Under the pieces are notes generated by a model, which saw nothing but the letters and a program-made list of their open reading frames with translations, ran no database searches and was not told the DNA's origin. A stretch of 64,000 bases of DNA from contig CANQNT010000016.1 of NCBI GenBank assembly GCA_947625255.1, positions 1-64,000 on the forward strand. Direction: 5' to 3'. Origin of the DNA: an uncultured Acetatifactor sp. GTDB lineage: Bacteria > Bacillota > Clostridia > Lachnospirales > Lachnospiraceae. The translations under genes and the position numbers were made by a program. Of this stretch, positions 52,769 through 62,298 are shown one piece after another. The first letter of the stretch is position 1; every line of letters starts with the position of its first letter.

Positions 52769-53821
52769 TCAGAAGTATTTTTCATAAATTTCAAAGAAAT
52801 TCATCGTCGTCACTTTTGGGTCCCGGATCAGGGAAACCCGCTCCCACAAGGACTCATTCAGCTGCCTGACCAGCGTGGCCACAAAGGCGTCATATTCCCG
52901 GGCAAAGGCCTCCTTGCGCCGCTCTTCCACAATCATCGCTTTGTTGGCATCGGTCTGGGCCCGGTCAAAGGTACTGATACATTTGATGATGTAATAGCCG
53001 TCCGCGTTGGTCACCACGGGACTGACCTCACCGGTTTCCAACTCGAAAGCCGCCTGCTCAATGGCCGCGTCCTCTTCTCCCTTGCGGAAAGAAAACGTGA
53101 TGACGTCATCCTCGCTGTACTGGGCCGCCAGCTCTTCAAAATCCTTTTCGCCGCTGACCGCCATCTCACGGATCTCCTCAGCCAGGGTATAAGCCTCCTG
53201 CTTCTCCGCCTGGGAATAGGGAATACGCCTCTTCCCGTCCAGATAATAGTTCTTACGGAAAATGCGCTGCACGGTAATGGTTCTGGCTTCGTCATCGCTG
53301 ATTTCCGGATTTACGTTCTCGATGATCTCCCGATATACCTTGTCGGCCAGGGCGTACTCCTGATAAAGCTTGCCGATGGTTTCCTCATCCACCCCCATCA
53401 GCTCCACTTCCCTCTCATCCAGAGACTCAAAATATTCCCCGGCGGCGGAATCCGCCAATCCCTGCTCCTCCTCCGTAAGCGCGTCCCCGCGATTCAGGGC
53501 CAGCAGGTACATGGTCTTGACCTGGGCAATCCGCGCCAGAACCGTCTCTTTCACATTTTCCTCCAGCGTGACCCCATTGTGGCTTGCATTCCAGATTTCC
53601 TCTCCATAAACACTTTGGTACTGATTCTGGATGGTCGTCAGATAAACCATCAGCTCCGGGAGCTTACAGGCCTCGTTGTTGATCAAAAACACCTCGTCTT
53701 CCTTAGGCCCCGTGGTAAAGACCACCCGTGTGCCGTCCTTTCCACAGCCGGCCAGAACGGCCAGGCACAAAATACACAATATGGCGTTAGCCACTCTTCT
53801 TCCTTTTCCACGTTTCCCCAT
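52769..53821 (-). CDS. PrsA-like peptidyl-prolyl isomerase lipoprotein
   Basis: About 350 residues. The signal peptide ends in lipobox LAGC, followed by an N-terminal helical foldase region (SurA_N-like, about 40-190). A parvulin-type rotamase domain (about 195-300) has TVQRIFRKNY, SGEKDFEELAAQYSED and AFELETGEVSPVVTNADGYYIIKC. It would assist folding of secreted proteins outside the membrane. I use the ATG at 53821 (AGGGGAA in front); an ATG at 53857 is also possible. The rotamase core is degenerate (ITFSFRKGEED where others have D-L-G-x-F), so isomerase activity is uncertain. It lies downstream of the PepSY gene. Confidence 0.82.
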   Translation of the reverse strand: MGKRGKGRRVANAILCILCLAVLAGCGKDGTRVVFTTGPKEDEVFLINNEACKLPELMVYLTTIQNQYQSVYGEEIWNASHNGVTLEENVKETVLARIAQVKTMYLLALNRGDALTEEEQGLADSAAGEYFESLDEREVELMGVDEETIGKLYQEYALADKVYREIIENVNPEISDDEARTITVQRIFRKNYYLDGKRRIPYSQAEKQEAYTLAEEIREMAVSGEKDFEELAAQYSEDDVITFSFRKGEEDAAIEQAAFELETGEVSPVVTNADGYYIIKCISTFDRAQTDANKAMIVEERRKEAFAREYDAFVATLVRQLNESLWERVSLIRDPKVTTMNFFEIYEKYF

Positions 53822-54030
53822 CTGCTTTCCCCTTCCATCAACCGTTTTGCATTTCATCAATCCATGTCCTCTTTCTGGTAAAGCTGCCGGAAATACGCAG
53901 AGCTTACCGGCAATTCCCGAAACGTACCATCCGCCCGGACGCGGCCGGCAAAATTTCGTACAACCTTTGTCCATTCACTGACACTCCTCGAAAAAACCTC
54001 TTAGACGCTTTGCCCTGTTTATGCTGCTCC

Positions 54031-55338
54031 TTAATCGTCCCTGTCGGAATGATATTTGAGTATCTCACCCGTCAGCGCGTTAATTTCATACTCATATTCT
54101 AAACCATTTTTACGAAATTCAATCTCATATACGGTATAGCCATCGTCATAATCCAGTTCCGCCTTGGAAAACAAAACATCGGAGACATCGAAACCCGCAT
54201 GGACGACCGCGATGGATTTGGCCTGATCAAGCCCGATATCACCGTTTTCCGCACCGTTATTACCGGCGCCTGCATTGCCATTGCCGTTACCAGTGCCGCT
54301 GCCGCCATTTCCAGCGCTGCCGCCGGAAGTATTTCCGGCCCTTAAACGCTCTGTGTCCCTACTGCGGATTTCGCCGGTGGCCACGACGATTTCATAATCA
54401 TATTCATACGATACTGTATAAAACTCAATATCATACACCAGGATCCCATCGTCATAATCCTGCCGCTCCTTGATCACCGTAACCTCTGATGCCGACACCC
54501 CGGCGTCGGCAAACGCAATGCCCTTCGCTTCCTCTAAGTCAACCTGATTTCCCACAGACTGTACGCCGGTCGTCCCGGCGTTACTGTTTCCCGACGGCTG
54601 GCCCGCTGATCCGGCGCCGCTTCCCGACGGCTGGCCCGCCGATCCGGCGCCGTTTCCCGACGGCTGGCCCGCCGATCCGGCGCCGTTTCCCGACGGCTGG
54701 CCCGCCGATCCAGGGCCGTTTCCCGACGGCTCACCGATTGATCCCGCACTGTTTTCCGGCTGCTGTGAACCGATTTCCCTGCTTCTGCCATATATAACGC
54801 CGGCCCCGGTATCAACCTCATACACATACCTTGTATCTCCGGCGTAAAATGTAATATCATATGTGGAACCGCCGCTTTCCGTGTCCAGCTTCTCTTCAAG
54901 ATACGTCACCTCATCAAGCGTGACTCCCGCATCGGCAAGCGCGATTTCCACCGCGTCAGCCATGGTAATCTGCCCGGAAACCGGATCATTCATTCCCCAC
55001 GCCCCATCAGAGTCTTTCTCTCTTTTCAGGACAGATCCGTCCGATGCGTTGATCCAGTAATCATATTCCACACCGTCTGCCATAAATTCAATCTCATAAA
55101 TTAGTTTCCCCTGTTCAAAGTCCAATTCCGTGCGGACATGATCCACGGAAGCCGGATCGACTCCCGCATCCGCGAACGCGAATTCTCTGGCGCTCGCGTC
55201 TCCAATCACAGGGTTTCTCGCGGCCGCCACCGCAATGGCAATTGCGATTCCTATGATCACCAGAAACACAACGACACAGACGACAAAAATCGCGATTCTT
55301 TTCGGAGTGGCAAACAACCCTTTCTTCTTATTATTCAT
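54031..55338 (-). CDS. Membrane-anchored PepSY-repeat protein
   Basis: About 435 residues with an N-terminal membrane anchor (about 15-40, IAIFVVCVVVFLVIIGIAIAIAVAAA) and four PepSY-like units. Each has an A-x-ADAGV helix start, a YD-x-G/YEIEF strand pair and a YEYEI-x-A-x-TGEI ending. Units 1 and 2 are adjacent, and unit 3 follows a linker of about five SGNGAGSAGQP repeats. A Gly/Asn-rich linker (SGGSAGNGGSGTGNGNG) separates units 3 and 4. PepSY domains are thought to inhibit or regulate secreted proteases, or to bind cell wall; no partner is evident beyond the PrsA-like gene that follows. The start is the ATG at 55338 behind GAGG. A promoter overlaps the terminator of the gene upstream. Confidence 0.85.
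   Translation of the reverse strand: MNNKKKGLFATPKRIAIFVVCVVVFLVIIGIAIAIAVAAARNPVIGDASAREFAFADAGVDPASVDHVRTELDFEQGKLIYEIEFMADGVEYDYWINASDGSVLKREKDSDGAWGMNDPVSGQITMADAVEIALADAGVTLDEVTYLEEKLDTESGGSTYDITFYAGDTRYVYEVDTGAGVIYGRSREIGSQQPENSAGSIGEPSGNGPGSAGQPSGNGAGSAGQPSGNGAGSAGQPSGSGAGSAGQPSGNSNAGTTGVQSVGNQVDLEEAKGIAFADAGVSASEVTVIKERQDYDDGILVYDIEFYTVSYEYDYEIVVATGEIRSRDTERLRAGNTSGGSAGNGGSGTGNGNGNAGAGNNGAENGDIGLDQAKSIAVVHAGFDVSDVLFSKAELDYDDGYTVYEIEFRKNGLEYEYEINALTGEILKYHSDRDD
54587..54735 (-). repeat. 33-bp tandem repeats in the PepSY linker
   Basis: Between four and five near-identical 33-base units encode the 11-residue repeat GNGAGSAGQPS. Copy number may vary by slippage. Confidence 0.85.
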
Positions 55339-55399
55339 TTTCCTCACAATCTCCTGTTCTCCCCAAAAAACTAACACACTCCCTGCCGGCAACAAGTAC

Positions 55400-55428
55400 A
55401 GTATAACAAAAAACCGCGCGACGGTCAA
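55400..55428 (-). promoter_or_regulatory. Sigma-A promoter of the PepSY gene
   Basis: TTGACC, a 17-base spacer and TATACT on the minus strand. The -35 box lies in the loop of the terminator hairpin and the spacer covers its 3' arm and T-run. Confidence 0.7.
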
Positions 55429-55440
55429 TGCGTCGCGCGG
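55414..55440 (-). terminator. Terminator of the glycoside hydrolase operon
   Basis: CCGCGCGACG pairs perfectly with CGTCGCGCGG (10 bp, 7-base loop) followed on the minus strand by TTTTTTG. It closes the GPH-GH3-GH2-HAD gene row. Confidence 0.85.
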
Positions 55441-55479
55441 CCAATTACGGTTTCGGATTGAATCGTCGGATTGAATCCG

Positions 55480-56325
55480 TCAACCGCCAAGATTCTTTAA
55501 AAATTCTTCGATCTTCTTTTGCTGGTATTCTCCCGCATAGGTACCGTCAAGCAGATGATCCCTGCCCTCCGCCACGAACTCGGTCCAGCTCTCCTTTTCC
55601 TTTTTCACAAGGATCGGGAAATAAAACACACCGTTCTTCTTCGCCGCATCCAGATCCCCTGGCGCGTCGCCGCACATCAGCACATGGTCCGGCTCATACC
55701 CGGCCTTAATCAATTCGCCAATGCAGAATGCCTTGCTTCCCGCGTCCTGGGCCAGCACGATATCCGTATGAGGGAGCAAACCGTACTTTTCCCACTCTTC
55801 CAGGACCGCGTCCAGATTGGCGCTGGTAACGATAGCCACGTCAGCTTTCTCGTGGGCAAAGGCCAGAGCCTCTTTTACTCCTTGGAAAGGCCGCTTCACT
55901 TCATCCGGCAGCTCCGTAATGGAAGCGTTTACCGCCCTGCTCCAGGACATGGCCTTTTTCAGGATCACACTGTCAGGATTGCTGTCGATGGCCTTTTGCA
56001 GCGCGTTGTTGGAAAGCTCCGGACTATTGTCCACCCATTCCGCCAGGGTGGCCAGATCCTCAATCTCCTTGTACTTTCCGCTGATCTCCTGCAGGGCCAT
56101 GGATAACCCCTTGAAACGATTGATGCCTCTGGTCATGGTGTAAAGATTGATCTCATTCCAACGATCCAGAATCTCTTGCCCCCATTGTTCCAATCCCCAT
56201 TCAGTCACCATGCAGGGACCGAAGCAACGGATATGCTTGATATCCATGGTATCCATGGCGCAGCCATCGCTGTCCACACATACCAGGAAATCCTTTTTCT
56301 TCTGATACTCCGATAGTTTGCTCAC
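55480..56325 (-). CDS. HAD-superfamily phosphatase
   Basis: About 281 residues. Motif I is VCVDSDGCAMDTM (nucleophile and general acid Asp), motif II VTSAN, motif III the Lys in GSKAFCIGELI, and motif IV MCGDAPGDLDAA, all in order. A large helical cap lies between motifs I and II (about 35-165). Such proteins hydrolyse phosphomonoesters; a sugar phosphate is a fair guess given the operon. The track start is a TTG lying right at AGGAGG with no spacing. The GTG at 56325, 9 bases after AGGAGG, is the better start. It follows GH2 with 111 bases between and precedes a strong terminator. Confidence 0.85.
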   Translation of the reverse strand: MSKLSEYQKKKDFLVCVDSDGCAMDTMDIKHIRCFGPCMVTEWGLEQWGQEILDRWNEINLYTMTRGINRFKGLSMALQEISGKYKEIEDLATLAEWVDNSPELSNNALQKAIDSNPDSVILKKAMSWSRAVNASITELPDEVKRPFQGVKEALAFAHEKADVAIVTSANLDAVLEEWEKYGLLPHTDIVLAQDAGSKAFCIGELIKAGYEPDHVLMCGDAPGDLDAAKKNGVFYFPILVKKEKESWTEFVAEGRDHLLDGTYAGEYQQKKIEEFLKNLGG

Positions 56326-56436
56326 CTTTCGCAACCTCCTAAAACGTTACCGCATTTCCCGGCCTTGATCAACCACTCTGATCCATTCCTCTTCATCAGC
56401 CCGTCCCCGGCCTGATGAACTCATCCCGGACCCGAT

Positions 56437-58764
56437 TCAGTTCTTTTTAATCTTAATCAGCCTGGCGTTGACGCTCTCCGCAAAGCCCTCCGGCATCAGG
56501 GAACCGGCCATTTCGATCATTCCTTCGGGAGCCATGGACTTCAGCATATCCCACATCCCCACACCGGGCTTGATCTCCATGTTCGTCGCCATCTTCACGG
56601 CCTTGGAAACGATTTCCAGGGCCTCCTCGTTCTTTGCGATCTCTTCCATCGAATCCTTGATGCTGTAATAGCCCTCCGGAAACTCCATGGGCGCCTTCAA
56701 ATCCAGATCTCCAACGGTACTGAACCAGTTGGCCACACCTTCGGCGCGCTCATTCACTTCGGGAAGTACATAAATGGAAGGCTCTTTCTCCACCTTTTCC
56801 AGGGTCATGGTGTCTATGCAGTCTCCCGCCACGGCCTTGATCATGTTAAAGCCATCCTTCAGGGCCACTTCAAAGACATACACCTTTTCCTCGCTGGTCT
56901 GGGCTCCTACAACCTCGCCGTTTAAGTAAAGGGTCACGGTAGGCTGGTTGGAATATACGCGGATCTGGGTGGTTTCCCCGGCGCGCTGGGCATATCTTTT
57001 GCCGCACAGATGCACCATGGGCTCCTTGTTCCAGTAAGCTTTATAAATATAGTAGCTGTCCTTTTTGGTCTTGCGGTCAATGGTTACCAGACCCTTGTTG
57101 TTTCGGCCTGCCACACCGCCTTCGTTTCTGGCCGCGCAGCCGAAGTCAAACATATTCCAGACATGGCTGGACCAGATCCAGGGACGCTCCTCCAGAACCT
57201 TGGCCATATGCTCATGATAAAGCGCCTGATATTCCTCGCTGTAATCCTTGCAGGCAGGGTTGGGGCCATGATAGGTAATAATACCCTCACAGCCATACTC
57301 GGACAATCCCAGGCAAATGTCGGGATGCACCGCGTGGAAGTGATCAAGCCAGGGACCATTGTCCTCCATCTTGCCGCCGTACCAGCCAAAGTAATGGTTG
57401 TAGCTCTCGGTATCCGTGATATGATGCATCGGGCTCTCGATCGGTGTCATGGACACATGGGCAATGGTGGTCAGACGGGTGGGATCCAGGCTCTTGGCCA
57501 GGGCATTCAGTTCCTTATGGTTTTCCACCAGCTTCTCGGAAATACCGCCGATCAGAATCTCGTTGGACACGCCCCAGAAACAAATGGACGGATGATTATA
57601 GTTCTGGATGATCAGCTCTTTCATCTGGCTGACGCAGTTCTGGTGCGCTTCGGGATCCTTGTTAAAGACGCTGATAAAGGGAATTTCCGCCCAGATAATA
57701 AAGCCCAGCTCATCGCAGGCATCGTAGAAATCCTGGGAATGCTGATAATGGGCCAGACGAATGGTGTTGGCCCCCAACTCCTTGATGATGCGCGCGTCCT
57801 GATAATGGTCCTCTTTTGTTAAAGCATTGCCCTTGTAAAGACGATCCTGATGACGGCTCACACCACGCAAAGGGGTCTCCACGCCATTGATAATGAAGCC
57901 CTTGTTGGGATCACAGGAAAAGCTTCTGACACCGGCCTTAACAGATATCTCGTCATAAGACTCGTTTCTTCTCTGCAGAGTGGCCGTCACCGTATAAAGG
58001 TACGGATCGTCAATATTCCATCTGTGGGCTCCGGGCACCGGAATCACCACCCTGGTGTCATCGGCGGGACGGCAGGCGTAGCCTACTTCCTTGCCCTCAG
58101 CATCCTTAATCGAGTATAGCACGGTAAAATTCTCGTCCGGATTGGTCACATAAGACACAAGCTCAAACCGGGCCCCGCCGCAATGGTCGCAGGGTCTGGG
58201 TGTCACCTGCAGTCCAGGGCCTCCGTAATAATCCAGATCAAAATGGGTATCCGGCACACTGATCAGGTTCACGCCGCGATACAGGCCGCCATAGAACGTG
58301 AAGTCCGCGGACTGAGGATAAACACTGTCCTTGTACTCATTGCTGCACTCCACCACCAGAAGATTTTCCCCGTCCTCCTTGCAGAGGCTGGTTACATCCG
58401 CACGGAAAATGGAATATCCCCCTTCATGATAAGCAGCCCTGGTTCCGTTTACATATACCGCGGCCTGCTGGCCAGCCGCCAAAATCTCCACATATACCTT
58501 GCCGCCCGCCAAAGGCTGCCTGGGCGTGGTAAAGGTCTTCACATACCAATAGGTTCCGCGGTCATAGCTACCGTTCCCGTCATGGCCGTCCACCGCGTTC
58601 CAGGTATGGGGCAAATCCACCCGCTCCCCCTCCAACGCTTTGAAAGCCTTTCTCTGCAGCTTCTTTTTTCCGGAAAAGAGCATCTCCTTAATGCTCAGAT
58701 CCAAAACATCAATGGCTTTTCTGGTAAAAATCCAGTCTTGGTTCAAGCTGATAATCTTGCGCAT
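56437..58764 (-). CDS. Glycoside hydrolase family 2 (beta-galactosidase/beta-glucuronidase-like)
   Basis: A 775-residue enzyme without signal peptide, so cytoplasmic. In order: the sugar-binding jelly-roll domain (LPHTWNAVDG...YDRGTYWYVKTF), the immunoglobulin-like domain, and the TIM barrel with the acid/base Glu in FWGVSNEIL and the nucleophile Glu in GLSEYGCEG. The barrel opening GVSRHQDRLYKGNALT is typical GH2. A C-terminal Ig-like domain and a small helical extension (about 690-775, IAKNEEALEIVSKAVKMATNMEIKPG) follow. Exact substrate, beta-galactoside or another beta-linked sugar, cannot be told. AAGGAGG precedes the ATG. Co-transcribed with GH3 (11 bases away) and the GPH symporter. Confidence 0.92.
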   Translation of the reverse strand: MRKIISLNQDWIFTRKAIDVLDLSIKEMLFSGKKKLQRKAFKALEGERVDLPHTWNAVDGHDGNGSYDRGTYWYVKTFTTPRQPLAGGKVYVEILAAGQQAAVYVNGTRAAYHEGGYSIFRADVTSLCKEDGENLLVVECSNEYKDSVYPQSADFTFYGGLYRGVNLISVPDTHFDLDYYGGPGLQVTPRPCDHCGGARFELVSYVTNPDENFTVLYSIKDAEGKEVGYACRPADDTRVVIPVPGAHRWNIDDPYLYTVTATLQRRNESYDEISVKAGVRSFSCDPNKGFIINGVETPLRGVSRHQDRLYKGNALTKEDHYQDARIIKELGANTIRLAHYQHSQDFYDACDELGFIIWAEIPFISVFNKDPEAHQNCVSQMKELIIQNYNHPSICFWGVSNEILIGGISEKLVENHKELNALAKSLDPTRLTTIAHVSMTPIESPMHHITDTESYNHYFGWYGGKMEDNGPWLDHFHAVHPDICLGLSEYGCEGIITYHGPNPACKDYSEEYQALYHEHMAKVLEERPWIWSSHVWNMFDFGCAARNEGGVAGRNNKGLVTIDRKTKKDSYYIYKAYWNKEPMVHLCGKRYAQRAGETTQIRVYSNQPTVTLYLNGEVVGAQTSEEKVYVFEVALKDGFNMIKAVAGDCIDTMTLEKVEKEPSIYVLPEVNERAEGVANWFSTVGDLDLKAPMEFPEGYYSIKDSMEEIAKNEEALEIVSKAVKMATNMEIKPGVGMWDMLKSMAPEGMIEMAGSLMPEGFAESVNARLIKIKKN

Positions 58765-58775
58765 ACATTTCCTCC

Positions 58776-60542
58776 TTATAATCTGGCGTCAAACAGTCCG
58801 CAGAAACTGTCAATGGGGTCGATTCCCGTAAAGGCCTGGGGACCGGTCATCAGTTTCTCTACCAAAGCGTCCAGAGTGGTCGCCTTGGAATCATAGGTAT
58901 TGATATAGGTACGCGCCTGAGGGATGTCCGCCAGCATGGTGGGCTGTCCGCAGCCGATCACGACCACCGGCAGTTCAAAGACGTACCAGGGGATTTCTCC
59001 GCCGCCCTTGCTTAAGCCGAAGCTGGGTCTGCCGCTGGAAACATTACACAGAGTAATGACCATGTCCATATCCTTCAGGAAGTCCGCGATGGCGTTCTTG
59101 CCGGCGAAATACAGATTCAGGCTGGGCTTCTGTCCCGCGGCAATCTGCTTCTGCATTTTTTCCAGGGGGCTCTCATAAATGAACGCGTCAAAGCCCTTGT
59201 CACACAGTCTCTTCTTCAGATCCTCTGCCGCGTTGCCGGGCGCCATGCCCATGGATTTCATAATGGCGGTCATAGGTCCATCCGGCTCTTTCAGATGCAC
59301 GATCATAATTCTCTTATAGCGCTCCGGCGTAATGGGAAGAACGCCTTCATCCTTATATTTCACCAAAGTGATGCAGTCATTGCTGATGGCTTTCTGCATC
59401 ATTTTGTATTCTTCTCTGCCCAGAACCGCATCCGCCGCCTCCGGACTGGGAACCAGCTCTTCCTTGCTCTTCTTATGCAGACCCATATGCGCCTTCAGGC
59501 CCAGGATCCTGGTCAGTGCTTCCGTCATCCGCTCTTGACTGATCACGCCGTTTTGGTACGCTTTCAGCATGGTAGTGAAATCCTCTTCCGGATCATTAAA
59601 GAAAAGGAACATATCACAGCCCGCGTTAATGGCCCTGGGAAGCATCTCCACCCTCTTCATACGGTCCGTCATGCCCACCATATGGGAAGCGTCCGTCACC
59701 ACCATTCCATTGAAGCCCAGGCGGTCACGCAGAAGCCCCGTCATGATCTCATGGCTCAGGGTGGCGGGCATCAGCTCGTCCTCTTTCAGATCGGGATTGA
59801 TGGCCTTTGAATAGGAAGGCAGAAAAATATGGCCGCCCATAATGGCATCCAGACCATTTTCAATCAAAGTCTTATAGACCTTGCCGTAGGAAGCGTCCCA
59901 TTCTTCGGTGCTGAAATAATTCACATTGTTTGAAATGTGGGCATCACGGAAGTCTTGTCCATTGCCGGGGAAGTGCTTTGCGGCGCAGGCAAAACCGGGT
60001 ATGGTATGCGCGCCCCTGAGGTACGCCGTGCTCATCCTGGCCACACGGTCCGGGTCATTGCCGAAAGAGCGGCTCACAACCTCGGTATTCTGCCAGTTAT
60101 ACAGAATATCGCTGACCGGCGCGAACGCCATATTACAGCCAATGGCAGCCGCTTCTTCATTGGACATTTTGCCCAGGGCAAACGCATAATCGTCATTGTC
60201 CGTAGCAGCGATCTTCACGCCGGAGCCGATCGGCGTACCACCCATGCAGGCGCCGTCGCCTCCCGCCTCGGTATTGCAGGCGATAAAGATGGGAATTTTG
60301 GCATACTTCTGTAAAATACGGTTCTGCTGCTGCACCGCCTTGCCGGGCGCGGGATTGTAGCGGCAGCCGCCCAAATGGTACTTTTCCATCAATTCTTTTA
60401 AATGTGCTTCTTCAAAAGAGGAAGTAAGCTGGAAAAAGAGTTGTCCGACCTTTTCCTCGTCGCTCATTCCCGCGATGGTGTCTTCCACCCATTTGCAGTC
60501 CTCATCTGAAAGAAAATAAGGATTCGCTTTTAAATTGACCAT
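58776..60542 (-). CDS. Glycoside hydrolase family 3 (NagZ-like) protein
   Basis: A 588-residue protein with an N-terminal TIM-barrel GH3 domain and a C-terminal alpha/beta domain. The barrel carries KHFPGNGQDFRDAH, where the KHFPGxG motif and D-x-H dyad of beta-N-acetylglucosaminidases are visible although the usual second His is Asn. The nucleophile Asp is in VVTDASHM. No signal peptide, so it acts on imported sugars. GGAGAG precedes the ATG. It lies 11 bases before GH2 and after a hairpin behind the symporter. The D-H dyad suggests an N-acetylhexosaminidase-like mechanism, but substrate is unknown. Confidence 0.9.
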   Translation of the reverse strand: MVNLKANPYFLSDEDCKWVEDTIAGMSDEEKVGQLFFQLTSSFEEAHLKELMEKYHLGGCRYNPAPGKAVQQQNRILQKYAKIPIFIACNTEAGGDGACMGGTPIGSGVKIAATDNDDYAFALGKMSNEEAAAIGCNMAFAPVSDILYNWQNTEVVSRSFGNDPDRVARMSTAYLRGAHTIPGFACAAKHFPGNGQDFRDAHISNNVNYFSTEEWDASYGKVYKTLIENGLDAIMGGHIFLPSYSKAINPDLKEDELMPATLSHEIMTGLLRDRLGFNGMVVTDASHMVGMTDRMKRVEMLPRAINAGCDMFLFFNDPEEDFTTMLKAYQNGVISQERMTEALTRILGLKAHMGLHKKSKEELVPSPEAADAVLGREEYKMMQKAISNDCITLVKYKDEGVLPITPERYKRIMIVHLKEPDGPMTAIMKSMGMAPGNAAEDLKKRLCDKGFDAFIYESPLEKMQKQIAAGQKPSLNLYFAGKNAIADFLKDMDMVITLCNVSSGRPSFGLSKGGGEIPWYVFELPVVVIGCGQPTMLADIPQARTYINTYDSKATTLDALVEKLMTGPQAFTGIDPIDSFCGLFDARL

Positions 60543-60567
60543 GTACTCTCCTTTCTTTTATGAGAAT

Positions 60568-60592
60568 GGGGACTCTCCTTCGGAAAGTCCCC
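60568..60592. other. Hairpin between symporter and GH3 genes
   Basis: GGGGACTCTCC and GGAAAGTCCCC pair with one mismatch around a tiny loop. No T-run follows, so it is likelier a processing or stability element than a terminator. Confidence 0.5.
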
Positions 60593-60663
60593 GCTCCTCT
60601 TACCCCCTAAAATGCCGTATCCGTTCTCAACGATAGATGCCTGCCCAGTGCGGCATCCGGCAT

Positions 60664-62046
60664 TTACTTACTCTTCTCCGCAAGGATCCTGGCATTCTCA
60701 TCCACACGCTTCTTATTCAGCGGATACAGGAACTGCAATACCAGCGCCAAAAGCACGAAACCAAGAGCCGGTACCAGACAAGTGATATTATAAATTCCGT
60801 TCACAACTCCTTCGTCAAAGGCTGTGGCCTCACTATATCCGATTAAGGTCAAAAGCAGTCCGGATACGCCGGCGGCCGCGGCCTGACCAAGCTTTCTGGC
60901 GAAAGAGTAAATAGAATAAATCTCACCGTCAGAACGGCTTCCTGTCTGAACCTCAGTGTCATCGATAACGTCCGTGATCATTGCCCAGCAGATCAGGCTG
61001 AAAATCGCGAGCCCCAGATAAGCCAGCGTATACAGTGCCACGAACACCCATGCGTTATGCGTATGAAGGAAGAACGCGACCGCAAATACCGCCGCGCCAA
61101 ACAGGGATGCGAAAATGGCAAGCTCCTTACGGCCAAACTTCTGGGACAGCTTCACGGTAAACACAGAACAGATCAAGGTCACGACCAGGCTGACCATTCC
61201 GGAAGCAGACTGTGCTTCCACGTTGCCGAAGTAGTTGGGATATACATAAGTGGTCATGGACTGAGAGGTCAGCTGGACAAGCAGCATACAAACGGAAGCT
61301 ACGACAATACCGATCAGGGCCTTATTGTGGAGCAGTCCGGAAAACAGCTTCACGATGTCGAATTTTTCTGTCTTCTGGGGAACCTTGACACGCTCGGTAC
61401 ACAGGTTATAGCAAAGCAAATAGCAAATCACCGCGCCGATAGAACAGATCAGGGCCGCAAGACTGGTCTTGGACCCGTTCAGGATCTGACGGCCATCCAC
61501 TTTATCATATACGATCAGAGGCAGAACCACGCCGATAAAGGTTCCGGCAAGGGAAGCGCCGATCGTTCTGAAATTAGATAGCTGGGCACGATCCTTGGGA
61601 TCTCCGGAAATGGCGCTCGCCATGGAACCGTAAGGGATATTGATGCTGGTGTAGAATACGCTGCCCCAAAGCAGGTATGTAAAAAACATCCAGAAAATCT
61701 TGAATGCCATGGGCATTCCCCGGAACCAGGACGCATACATCAAAAGGGAAGCAACCGCCACAGGACCACACATTCTTCTGATCCAGGGAAGGAACTTGCC
61801 CTTGGCACCGGGCTTGCTTCTGTCTACGATCTGGCCCATGGTCACGTCTGTGAAAGCGTCCACGAAACGGGCCACCATCATCATCACACCCACCAGGCCT
61901 ACAGCCACACCCATTACATCCGAATAGAACTTCATTAACATCATGCTGGATAAAATGAACGTGAAATCGTTCCCGAAGTCACCGAACATATACCCCACTT
62001 TGTCCGATAAGCCAAACGGCTTTACCGATGTCCTGTTGTTTGACAT
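60664..62046 (-). CDS. GPH-family sugar:cation symporter
   Basis: About 460 residues with twelve predicted spans. Family landmarks are the N-terminal KVGYMFGDFGNDFTF, the loop GQIVDRSKPGAKGKFLPWI and MITDVIDDTEVQTGSRSDGEIYSIYSFARKLGQAAA in the C-half, typical of MelB/GusB/XynP type glycoside-pentoside-hexuronide transporters. It would import the glycoside that the GH3 and GH2 enzymes cleave. The start is the ATG at 62046 behind AAGGAGG. First gene of the operon and divergent from an AraC regulator. Confidence 0.93.
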   Translation of the reverse strand: MSNNRTSVKPFGLSDKVGYMFGDFGNDFTFILSSMMLMKFYSDVMGVAVGLVGVMMMVARFVDAFTDVTMGQIVDRSKPGAKGKFLPWIRRMCGPVAVASLLMYASWFRGMPMAFKIFWMFFTYLLWGSVFYTSINIPYGSMASAISGDPKDRAQLSNFRTIGASLAGTFIGVVLPLIVYDKVDGRQILNGSKTSLAALICSIGAVICYLLCYNLCTERVKVPQKTEKFDIVKLFSGLLHNKALIGIVVASVCMLLVQLTSQSMTTYVYPNYFGNVEAQSASGMVSLVVTLICSVFTVKLSQKFGRKELAIFASLFGAAVFAVAFFLHTHNAWVFVALYTLAYLGLAIFSLICWAMITDVIDDTEVQTGSRSDGEIYSIYSFARKLGQAAAAGVSGLLLTLIGYSEATAFDEGVVNGIYNITCLVPALGFVLLALVLQFLYPLNKKRVDENARILAEKSK

Positions 62047-62196
62047 TTTGATTCCTCCTTTTTTTGTTTTTGGCATTCCAACATTGCCATTTGTCCATCA
62101 GTTCGAATTTTATGCAAAAATGACAACGTAAATTTGCCGCAAAAAACAGTTTCTGAATTTTTTAATAAAAAAATAGATTTTTTATTAAAATTCTTG

Positions 62197-62208
62197 TATA
62201 ATATTATA
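62197..62208. promoter_or_regulatory. Overlapping divergent -10 boxes
   Basis: TATAAT at 62197-62202 points toward araC on the plus strand, and the mirror TATAAT at 62203-62208 points toward the symporter. -35 boxes are weak, as expected where an activator is needed. Confidence 0.45.
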
Positions 62209-62298
62209 AACGAATCCGGTTCAAAAAAACATGGATGATTTTTGTGTTTTTTTGCATTATATTTACATTTCAAAAATCTGTCGACTGTGAGGCTTTTT

